A DNA stretch of 26,015 nucleotides from Comamonadaceae bacterium (lineage in GTDB: Bacteria; Pseudomonadota; Gammaproteobacteria; Burkholderiales; Burkholderiaceae), in the NCBI GenBank assembly GCA_947377705.1, contig CANCGU010000010.1, positions 1 through 26,015 on the forward strand. The letters are read 5' to 3'. Of this stretch, positions 16,701 to 25,152 are shown piece after piece; positions within the stretch are counted from its first letter, which is position 1; every line of letters starts with the position of its first letter. A program made the position numbers and the translations under genes. Below the pieces are notes generated by a model. That model searched no databases and had not been told where the DNA came from. It saw only the letters and a program-made list of their open reading frames with translations.

Positions 16701-18232
16701 GTGTGGATCACAGACTTCTTACCCATACAAGAAGCCATGCGCACCTTGGCCGTTGCTGATGTACAGCTCTTTGTTTATGGTCCTACTCGGGAAAGTGCAA
16801 GTGGTGCGGTCACCATTGGGTTGGCTACGCACAAGCCGGTGCTGGTCAGTCCTCAGCACATATTTTCTGACCTCTCCAGTTGTACCTACGCACTCAACGG
16901 TATGGCGCCTGCAGATGTTGCCCAGGGGGTGCTCGCCCAGATATCGACCGTGCACCATGAATCACCCCTCTATGCTGCGCAACAGGCTTGGTTGCAGTCG
17001 CGTTCTTGGGTGCGTACCTCTGAACGACTGCAGGCGATCATTCGTGGATTTGATGCCGACCGTCAATACCCCCAACGATTCGATATTGCCAACCAGCAGG
17101 GGACACGACAGCTGCTCGTTGACGTCACACAAATTGCTTCACATGACACTGGCACCGGCATTCAACGTGTTGTGCGCAACATCGTCCGTAACTGGTTGTC
17201 CAGTCCACCTGATGGATATGTTGTTTCTCTGGTTCGATTCGACGAAAGTCAAGCTTGCTACTGCTACGAACGTACCTACATGGCCAATCTTGCCCAAGAT
17301 CATGAAGTCAGTCGATTGGCTGACCAGGTCCAGGTTGATATGGGCGATATCTTTGTGGGGTTAGACCTGACAGCCCACCTTTTTCCTCAGGCGGAATCAC
17401 TCCTTGCGAAATGGCGCTTGTCGGGCGTGCGTGTCTGCTATGTCGTTTACGACATCATCCCGCTTCTGTACCCGAATTGGGCCTACCCTGGTACGCCGCA
17501 AGCTTTCGATGGATGGGCGCGCTCTTTGCGCCGGCAGTCAGATCGCGTGATTTGTATTTCGCGCGCTGTCGCTGACGAACTGCGCTTATGGTGGTGCGCT
17601 CACACCGAAGAGGGTACGTTGCCTGAAATTTCGCACTTCCACCTCGGTGCAGATCTAGGGACGGATGCCTTGCCATCGGGCGAGCCAGCGGAGGATGTTG
17701 CGCAGCTGATGGACGCAACGAATGCCGTTTTGATGGTGGGCACTGTAGAGCCCCGCAAAGGTCATGCATCGGCCTTGGACGCCTTCGATCAACTGTGGGA
17801 GCAAGGCAGCAAAACGTCCTTGGTCATTGTTGGCAAGCGTGGTTGGAATATGGAGCCACTGTTTGAACGCATCAAGACACATCCGCGTTTGGGCCAGCAC
17901 CTATTTTGGTTTGAGGCCATCGATGACGCCAGCTTGCAGCACCTATACATCAACTGCAAGGGGCTATTGATGGCCTCTGAAGCAGAAGGGTTCGGTTTGC
18001 CACTCATCGAAGCCGCCCAGCATGGTTTACCCATACTTGCGCGTGACATACCCGTCTTTCGTGAATTGGCCGGATCTTTTGCCAGTTACTTTGCTGCACA
18101 AGATGCGCAAGAAATGGCGAGGCAATTGCACACTTGGTTGCAGGACATTGATTTTGAAGTCGCCCCTGTCAGCAGGGGTATGAAAAGACTGAACTGGCAA
18201 GCCAGTGCTCAGCAGTTACTTGAGGAAATCTT

Positions 18233-18242
<10 letters not shown>
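13770..18242 (+). CDS. FkbM methyltransferase / coiled-coil / triple GT4 glycosyltransferase fusion
   Basis: This 1490-residue multidomain enzyme opens with an FkbM-type SAM methyltransferase at residues 1-210 (motif I VDVGANHP, D29-P35; KVDVEGFE, K139-E146). A charged helical coiled-coil (about 224-256) ends in a SRSWQLTRPLR segment and lysine-rich linker (280-286). GT4 domain 1 spans about 320-715 (ERKG 521-524; RGEGFGLPAARA, E602). Domain 2 spans about 725-1105 (WPHKG 921-925; RESASGAV, E1008). Domain 3 spans about 1113-1490 (TGIQRVVRN; EPRKG 1327-1331; E1406 and E1414 of E-x7-E). Only domain 3 keeps both glutamates. It overlaps wzt (ATGA) and rmd. By analogy with WbdD/WbdA or WbpX/Y/Z it probably polymerises and methyl-caps a rhamnan or mannan chain. 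An A10 tract lies in the linker. No membrane helix is evident. Confidence 0.9.
14618..14627 (+). other. A10 homopolymer (candidate slippage site) at the module boundary
   Basis: Ten consecutive adenines encode the end of L283 and K284-K286 in the linker between the methyltransferase/coiled-coil and the glycosyltransferase modules. Adding one base puts TAA at 14633-14635 in frame two codons after the lysines. Losing one base puts TAA at 14629-14631 in frame immediately after them. Slippage either way would therefore yield a ~286-288-residue methyltransferase-coiled-coil protein. Whether slippage happens is not shown. Confidence 0.5.
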
Positions 18243-20117
<1,875 letters not shown>

Positions 20118-20125
20118 GGTTGCGC

Positions 20126-20851
20126 GTGAGCCCCGCGCCCGTCACCGCTTCGGATGAGGTGCTCAACGCCGTCAGCCGCTTGTCGCTGTTCGAAGGTTTG
20201 GACGAGCGTGCGCTCCGGCAAATTGCACTGAGTGCTGAATTCAAAACACTTGAAAAGCAAGAGTGCGTCATTCACAAGGGCGAGCGTGGTGCGCACCTTT
20301 ACTTCTTGTTGATGGGGCGACTTCAGGTGATCGATTCGACCGAAGACGGTCAAGAGATTGGCATCAGCTTCCTCAAACCGGGCGACTACTTTGGCGAGCT
20401 CTCGGTCATTGATGGTTTGCCAAGAAACGCCTCTGTCGTCGCCACCTCCAAGTCAAAGCTCTTGGCGTTGCGCCGAGGTGAGGCGCTCGACCTGTTTCAC
20501 CATCAGCCCTTGGTGGTTGAGCGGGTGCTCAAAAAGCTCGCCAATACTGTCAGACACAGCGCTTTTCAGCGCATCATCTTGGCCATGCCCAGCGTTAGCC
20601 GGCGCGTGTGTGCGATGCTCAATCACCTCACGGTGATCGCCCCGGGGGGCTTGTCTGTAATCAACGACGTTCCAACACAGCAGCAGTTGGCCATCATGAT
20701 CAACACCAGCCGCGAGACAGTTTCGCGATCCATGAAATCCCTGATTGAGCGGGGCATCATCGAGCGCGACTACCAGCGCTTGATCGTGCGCAAACCAGAA
20801 GAATTGCAACTCGCCAGTCAGCTGGGTAAGTACGATGAAAATGCTCACTAA
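20126..20851 (+). CDS. Crp/Fnr family transcriptional regulator
   Basis: The protein has about 241 residues. A cyclic-nucleotide-binding beta-roll (residues ~15-130) contains the phosphate-binding cassette FGELSVIDGLPRNASV (F89-V104), with E91 and R100 at the positions of E72 and R82 of E. coli CRP. The serine after the arginine (S83 in CRP) is asparagine here (N101). A long dimer helix and a winged helix follow, with PTQQQLAIMINTSRETVSRS as the helix-turn-helix. There are no FNR-type cysteines near the N-terminus. GTG 20126 is preferred because AAGG lies 6 bases upstream; the alternative TTG 20120 abuts the AAGG. It is embedded among polysaccharide genes, two genes before a class III cyclase, so a cAMP-responsive role in this locus is likely. 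Confidence 0.9.
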   Translation: MSPAPVTASDEVLNAVSRLSLFEGLDERALRQIALSAEFKTLEKQECVIHKGERGAHLYFLLMGRLQVIDSTEDGQEIGISFLKPGDYFGELSVIDGLPRNASVVATSKSKLLALRRGEALDLFHHQPLVVERVLKKLANTVRHSAFQRIILAMPSVSRRVCAMLNHLTVIAPGGLSVINDVPTQQQLAIMINTSRETVSRSMKSLIERGIIERDYQRLIVRKPEELQLASQLGKYDENAH

Positions 20852-21116
20852 CCTCATACCTTGGATGTCCGCTCTGCTGGTCCAGCGAGACAAGCAACAA
20901 CATGTGGTTTGTAGTTTCCTGATTTACCTCATCGCAGGTGTGGTTGTGCCCGTTGGCGTTGCCCTGGTCTTAACCTTGTTTATCGGACTTCTCAAAGAGG
21001 TTTGGGACAAATACTTTGGTACAGGCTTTTGCTACTATGACTTGTTGAGTAACTGCATCGGTGTCGGCCTAGCCATTCCTGTGGGATACCTGATAAATAC
21101 ATCGATTCTTTTATGA
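20835..21116 (+). CDS. Small YfiM/VanZ-like membrane protein
   Basis: This 93-residue membrane protein has two or three hydrophobic helices (VCSFLIYLIAGVVVPVGVALVLTLF; LLSNCIGVGLAIPVGYLI). Conserved-looking polar positions D-K-x-x-H (RDKQQHVV), K-E-x-x-D (LKEVWDKYFGTGF) and D-L-x-x-N-x-x-G (YDLLSNCIGVG) fit the pattern of YfiM/DUF2279-like or VanZ-like small proteins. It overlaps the Crp/Fnr gene by 17 bases (or 11 if the second ATG at 20841 is used) and overlaps the downstream glycosyltransferase start (ATGA), so it is embedded in the operon. No function can be assigned; an accessory role in envelope glycan handling would fit. The overlapping stop/start junctions support it being a real gene. 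Confidence 0.78.
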   Translation: MKMLTNLIPWMSALLVQRDKQQHVVCSFLIYLIAGVVVPVGVALVLTLFIGLLKEVWDKYFGTGFCYYDLLSNCIGVGLAIPVGYLINTSILL

Positions 21117-22273
21117 AAATTCTCGTCAACGCAACGCCCCTGTTGGCGCCTTGGACTGGCATTGGTCAGTACATCCATAACTTATTCACCGCCATGCACC
21201 GGCTTGACGCGGTTGATCTGCACATGGCCTACGGCATGAAGGTCGTGAAGGGCTACATACAAGCCCCTTCGGCTGGACCGACTCATTCACCCTGGCTTCG
21301 CCAGCTCGCCCTCAAGGCCTTGCCCAACCCAAGAGCCACCAAGCGACTCGTTGAAGAGCTCATGTTTCGCTACCAAACCCGCCACGGGTTGCGCGGCGCG
21401 ATCTACCACGAGCCCAATTACTTGCCCATGAAGTTTGACGGTCCGCTGGTGCTGACCGTTTGCGACATGTCGTGCTTTGACCACCCTGAAACACACCCCA
21501 AAGAGCGCGTTCACTTGATGGAGCAAGGCATGCCATCGGCCATTGAGCGCGCCGATCACATCCTCGTCATTTCACAAGATGCCAAGTTGTCGTTGCAGCG
21601 TTGGTTCGGTGTGCCGGACGAAAAAATCACCGTCACCTACTTGGCCGCCAATCCAAGTTTTAAACCGATTGAACATGCCGCACTCGTCAATCCGCTGGCG
21701 GGGCTTGGGCTTATACCCAAAGGCTATGTTCTGACGGTCGGCACATTAGAGCCCCGTAAAAACCTCACAACCTTGTTCACCGCCTATGCCAAGTTGCCCA
21801 AGCCGCTGCGTCAGCGCTTCCCCTTGGTTGTTGCTGGTATGAAAGGCTGGAAATACGACGACCTCATGGGCGAGGCCCAAGCCTTGGTCAACGATGGTGA
21901 GCTGCGTTTCCTCGGCTACGTGGATGATGCGCAAATGCCTGCCCTCTACGCTGGCGCCGCCGCCTTTTGCTACCCCTCTCGCTATGAAGGCTTTGGCCTG
22001 CCCGCCCTCGAAGCCATGGCGGCAGGCGTGCCCGTTCTCACGTCCAACGCCACCTCGTTGCCTGAGGTGGTGGGCGAGGCCGGTCTGATGGTTGACCCGG
22101 ACGACGTGGGCAGCATGAGTGACAGCCTTGCGCTGTTGTTAGAAGACTCGCAAATGGCTGAACGCATGGGCCAGCTGGGCCACGCGCGTGCGCGCACCTT
22201 CAGCTGGGACCGATGCGCCCAAGAAACCTTGGACGTCTACCGCCAAGTAGCCCGCGCCCGCGGATTGCAATAA
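21113..22273 (+). CDS. GT4 family glycosyltransferase (WbpY-like)
   Basis: This 386-residue GT-B glycosyltransferase begins MKILVNATPLLAPWTGIGQYIHNL, whose TGIGQY loop is typical of WbpY/WbdB-type mannosyl- or rhamnosyltransferases. The C-terminal domain carries GTLEPRKNLTTLFTAY, VVAGMKGWKYDDLM, and an intact E-x7-E motif (E292 to E300) in SRYEGFGLPALEAMAAGVPV. The ATG overlaps the preceding gene's stop by four bases. With the WbpZ-like enzyme at 7360 and the triple-GT4 fusion it completes a set comparable to the three GT4 rhamnosyltransferases of P. aeruginosa CPA. It probably uses GDP-D-rhamnose (or GDP-mannose); linkage cannot be predicted. Base composition is more GC-rich than the 5897-9906 block, resembling the flanking chromosome. 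Confidence 0.93.
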   Translation: MKILVNATPLLAPWTGIGQYIHNLFTAMHRLDAVDLHMAYGMKVVKGYIQAPSAGPTHSPWLRQLALKALPNPRATKRLVEELMFRYQTRHGLRGAIYHEPNYLPMKFDGPLVLTVCDMSCFDHPETHPKERVHLMEQGMPSAIERADHILVISQDAKLSLQRWFGVPDEKITVTYLAANPSFKPIEHAALVNPLAGLGLIPKGYVLTVGTLEPRKNLTTLFTAYAKLPKPLRQRFPLVVAGMKGWKYDDLMGEAQALVNDGELRFLGYVDDAQMPALYAGAAAFCYPSRYEGFGLPALEAMAAGVPVLTSNATSLPEVVGEAGLMVDPDDVGSMSDSLALLLEDSQMAERMGQLGHARARTFSWDRCAQETLDVYRQVARARGLQ

Positions 22274-22285
22274 GTCAGGCCTCAG

Positions 22286-24130
22286 GTGACAAACAACTGG
22301 CAAAGAGGATGGCGCGCTGCATGTGCAGCCCTGGCCTTTGTACTGGTCATGCTGCTGCAGGCGTTTCAGCCTGCCTATGTGGTTCGCTTTGACGAAGGCC
22401 TCCGCGATATCTTTGTTCGCCTGCACGCCACGCAGACGCCTGATGATCGCTTGGCCGTTGTTGATATTGACGAGCGCGCCATGCAAGAAATTGGCCCATG
22501 GCCTTGGCCACGCGCCAAAGTGGCCGATCTGATTGAAATTCTCATGATCGATCATGGCGTGCGCAAAATTGCCCTTGATATCGTCTTTCCAAAACGTAGC
22601 GACCCCATAGGTGACGAGCGCTTGGTCTTGCTGCTGGCACACCTGCCTGTGACCAAAGCCCAAGTGCTGGACTACACCAAAGACCGCAACGAAGCCTTGC
22701 AAGAAGGCCAGCTCAGCAGCGGCCAACAAGACCCCGCAGGCCAGAAGGCGGTCAACTACTTACCTGCGTTTGGCTACATTGCCAACCATCCCATGTTTTC
22801 GGACACCCCTTGCGCGGGCAACGTGGGCTTTGTGCCTGACACCGATGGCGTCTTAAGGCGTCTGCCCACGCTCACCGCCTATGAAAACCATCGCTATGTC
22901 GGGTTGTCTGATGCGTTGTTACGCTGTCAAACGCCATCGAGCGTCACCGATGTGAGCCCCACAGTCCCTGAGTTTTACGCCCGTGACACTTGGCGCATTC
23001 CCTACAGCTACACGCAGTCGTCGTACACCGTGGTCTCGGCGGCTGACGTGCTGCAGGGGAGGCTACCTGCTGACTTCATCAAAGGGCGCTACGTGCTCAT
23101 CGGCTCATCCTCGCTTAGCCTTGGTGACCGCGTGAGCACGCCGCTCGCCCCGCTCACCGCGGGCCTGATGGTGCACGCGGCGGCCATGTCTGGCCTGTTA
23201 GACCTTCAGCAAGGCACCTTGCCCTTGCCGCGTGATGGCGCTCCCATGCTGTTTGTTTTTTGCGGCATTTTCTTTGCGCTGGCTGTGTGGGTGGTGTTGC
23301 GTCGTGGGGCGCTCACCAGCACCGCTTACCTCTTAGGTATTGGCGTGTTGTGGTTGGTTGTCGCTTACCAATGGGTCATTCGCCAATATGAGTTCTCGCT
23401 TGCGGCCCCACTGCTTGGTGTGCTCACCCTGCTCATGACACTCGTCCCCCTTGAGTGGTGGCTCTCTCAAACGCAGAGCCGAAACTTGCGACACACCCTA
23501 GGCCGTTATGTCGGCAAGCAGGTGCTTGATGCGCTCACCCGCAGCGGCAACTTTGAAGTGCTCGTGCCACGCACCCAGCGCGTCACTGTGCTCGTGGCCG
23601 ACATGGCCGACTACACGCGCCAAACCTCCAGCATTGCCCTAGATGAAATGGTCGAATTGACCAAAGAATTCTTGGACTGCATCACCCAGCCCGTCTTGGC
23701 GCATGGCGGAACCCTAGACAAATACACCGGCGATGGGCTGCTTGCCTTTTGGGGCGCCCCCCTGCGCTGTGAAAATTCGGCAGACCTCGCCATCGATGCC
23801 GCGCTACAAATTCTGCAAGACTTTGGCGCCCTCAACCAGCGCAGGCGCAGCCTAGGCTTGCCGCCCATTCACATGCGCATTGGCATCGAGAGCGGCGAGG
23901 CTGTGGTGGGTGAAATGGGCACACGCTTTCGCACCACCTACACCGCCATTGGCGAATGCGTCAACCACGCCTCTCGCATCGAAGCTGCAGCTGCCAAATT
24001 TGGCCTGTCTTTGCTCATCGGCCCAGCCACCGCTGAACTCACCCGTAAGCACCACTTGACCTCCGTAGGCAGCCTGACCATTCGGGGCACTGACGCCGCC
24101 ATCCACGTCTACACCTGCTCAGCACCATGA
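22286..24130 (+). CDS. CHASE2-domain class III adenylate/guanylate cyclase
   Basis: This 614-residue membrane cyclase has one N-terminal helix (about residues 10-27), a periplasmic CHASE2 sensor (~30-310; LAVVDIDERAMQEIGPWPWPR and KIALDIVFP are typical), three helices (~321-391), and a cytoplasmic class III cyclase domain (~430-610). Catalytic residues visible are metal aspartates D439 (VADMADYT) and D483 (YTGDGLLAFWG), purine-selecting K479, N560 and transition-state R564 (VNHASR). The usual aspartate at the second purine-selecting position (GDxVN) is glutamate (E557). K479 with an acidic partner points to ATP, hence cAMP, rather than GTP. The start is GTG 22286 with TCAGG 6 bases upstream. 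It sits between a glycosyltransferase and wzm; the Crp/Fnr gene in the same block is the obvious effector candidate. Confidence 0.9.
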   Translation: MTNNWQRGWRAACAALAFVLVMLLQAFQPAYVVRFDEGLRDIFVRLHATQTPDDRLAVVDIDERAMQEIGPWPWPRAKVADLIEILMIDHGVRKIALDIVFPKRSDPIGDERLVLLLAHLPVTKAQVLDYTKDRNEALQEGQLSSGQQDPAGQKAVNYLPAFGYIANHPMFSDTPCAGNVGFVPDTDGVLRRLPTLTAYENHRYVGLSDALLRCQTPSSVTDVSPTVPEFYARDTWRIPYSYTQSSYTVVSAADVLQGRLPADFIKGRYVLIGSSSLSLGDRVSTPLAPLTAGLMVHAAAMSGLLDLQQGTLPLPRDGAPMLFVFCGIFFALAVWVVLRRGALTSTAYLLGIGVLWLVVAYQWVIRQYEFSLAAPLLGVLTLLMTLVPLEWWLSQTQSRNLRHTLGRYVGKQVLDALTRSGNFEVLVPRTQRVTVLVADMADYTRQTSSIALDEMVELTKEFLDCITQPVLAHGGTLDKYTGDGLLAFWGAPLRCENSADLAIDAALQILQDFGALNQRRRSLGLPPIHMRIGIESGEAVVGEMGTRFRTTYTAIGECVNHASRIEAAAAKFGLSLLIGPATAELTRKHHLTSVGSLTIRGTDAAIHVYTCSAP

Positions 24131-24948
24131 ACCCCATCCACCTTCCCATTGCCGTCCGTCAGTTCGTTCAGTCGTTGTGGGGGTTCAGGCACTTCATCTA
24201 CGGCAGTGTGCGGCGCGAGTTTCAGACGCGCTACGCCAATTCATTGTTTGGTTTTGCTTGGCCTTTTCTGCAACCTGCGGTGATGATTCTGATTTACACC
24301 ATCGTCTTCTCGCAACTCATGCAAGCCAAGATTCCCGGTGTGCAAAGCGAGGGCAGCTACAGCATTTTTCTTTGCGCAGGCCTCATCGCTTGGAACATGA
24401 ATGCAGAGCTGCTCTCCCGCTTCACAGGCCTTTTTATTGAGAACGCCAACCTCATTAAAAAAGTCAGCTTCCCTTGGTTTTGCTTGCCCGTCATCACCAT
24501 GGCCAGTGGCGTGATTAACCACCTCATCATGGCCACGTTCTTGTTGGTCATCGTGGCCGGCTTTGGCGGGGTCTCTTGGCTGGCTTACCTGCATCTGTTG
24601 CCACTCATGGCCCTGTTGGTCTTGTTTGCTTCAGGGTTGGGCTTGGTGCTGGCCATCGTCAACGTGTTTTTTAGGGATGTTGGTCAGCTGCTGGGCTTGG
24701 GCTTGCAACTGTGGTTCTGGCTTACCCCCGTGGTCTACCCCGTCAGCATCCTGCCTGGCTATGCCCAGCACCTCATTCAGCTCAACCCCATGCTGCCCAT
24801 CGTGCAGGCCTACCAGTCGCTGCTGACCCTGGGTGCCCAGCCTGAATACGCCACCCTAGGCTACCCATTTGCCATGGCAGCCTTGTTTTGGCTCATCGCG
24901 TTGCGCATGGTGAACAAACGCTTGCCAGACGTCATAGATGAGTTATGA
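24127..24948 (+). CDS. wzm: ABC polysaccharide exporter permease Wzm
   Basis: This 273-residue integral membrane protein of the ABC-2 type is the channel for export of an undecaprenyl-linked polysaccharide. The amphipathic N-terminal gate helix region (REFQTRYANSLFGFAWPFLQP) and six hydrophobic segments, including MILIYTIVFSQLM, VINHLIMATFLLVIVAGFG, LVLFASGLGLVLAIVNVFFRDV and LGLQLWFWLTPVVYP, are those of Wzm/TagG permeases; NVFFRDVGQLLGLGLQLWFW is especially typical. Its ATG overlaps the cyclase stop by four bases. Its ATPase partner Wzt is encoded 10 kb upstream, which is unusual because the two genes are normally adjacent. It is the last gene of the rightward block; a hairpin follows the stop. 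Confidence 0.93.
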   Translation: MNPIHLPIAVRQFVQSLWGFRHFIYGSVRREFQTRYANSLFGFAWPFLQPAVMILIYTIVFSQLMQAKIPGVQSEGSYSIFLCAGLIAWNMNAELLSRFTGLFIENANLIKKVSFPWFCLPVITMASGVINHLIMATFLLVIVAGFGGVSWLAYLHLLPLMALLVLFASGLGLVLAIVNVFFRDVGQLLGLGLQLWFWLTPVVYPVSILPGYAQHLIQLNPMLPIVQAYQSLLTLGAQPEYATLGYPFAMAALFWLIALRMVNKRLPDVIDEL

Positions 24949-24961
24949 TGCGAATTGAGTG

Positions 24962-24978
24962 TTGTTGCCCTGCAACAA
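24962..24978 (+). repeat. Hairpin after wzm
   Basis: TTGTTGC (24962-24968) and GCAACAA (24972-24978) form a perfect 7-bp stem with a CCT loop, 13 bases after the wzm stop. The next bases are GC-containing (TGCCGTGGCG) with no T-tract, so it is a weak candidate for an intrinsic terminator and may instead be an mRNA 3'-end stabiliser. Confidence 0.35.
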
Positions 24979-25027
24979 TGCCGTGGCGTAAGCTAGTTTC
25001 CTATCTAAATTAGCATATTCCATGCAA

Positions 25028-25049
25028 AAATGTGATCCAGGTCACACTA
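25028..25049 (+). promoter_or_regulatory. CRP-type operator upstream of the surface-layer gene
   Basis: TGTGA (25031-25035), six bases, TCACA (25042-25046) is a perfect CRP half-site pair. Over the 22-base E. coli consensus it matches at 18 positions, including the flanking AAA. The centre is at 25038.5. A GAGAAT element (25068-25073, 4 of 6 to TATAAT) would place the transcription start near 25080 and the CRP centre near -41.5, a class II activation geometry. An extra TGTGA half-site lies at 25051-25055. A Crp-family regulator and a likely adenylate cyclase are encoded a few kb upstream. Confidence 0.7.
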
Positions 25050-25083
25050 TTGTGACTATGGCTCGCTGAGAATCGGCTAGCCA

Positions 25084-25119
25084 ACGGTCAAACCGTCCAT
25101 GGGCATTCGCGGTGAATGC
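25084..25119 (+). promoter_or_regulatory. Two hairpins in the surface-layer gene leader
   Basis: ACGGT-CAA-ACCGT (25084-25096) and GCATTC-GCGGT-GAATGC (25103-25119) are perfect stems of 5 and 6 bp, followed by an unstructured T-rich stretch and the ATGAGG ribosome-binding site (25138-25143). Stable leader hairpins close to the 5' end are common in long-lived, abundant mRNAs such as those of surface-layer proteins. If transcription begins near 25080 the first hairpin sits almost at the 5' end. Confidence 0.45.
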
Positions 25120-25152
25120 TTGTGTCAAACTTTTTTAATGAGGTATCAAACA

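Noticed and set aside
16690..17364. 224-codon open frame on the plus strand in another frame of the large fusion
   Set aside because: The overlapping fusion frame carries GT4 motifs on both sides; this frame shows no domain and has no ribosome-binding site.
24962..24978. Rho-independent terminator after wzm
   Set aside because: The stem is perfect but only 7 bp and no T-tract follows, so it is listed only as a hairpin.
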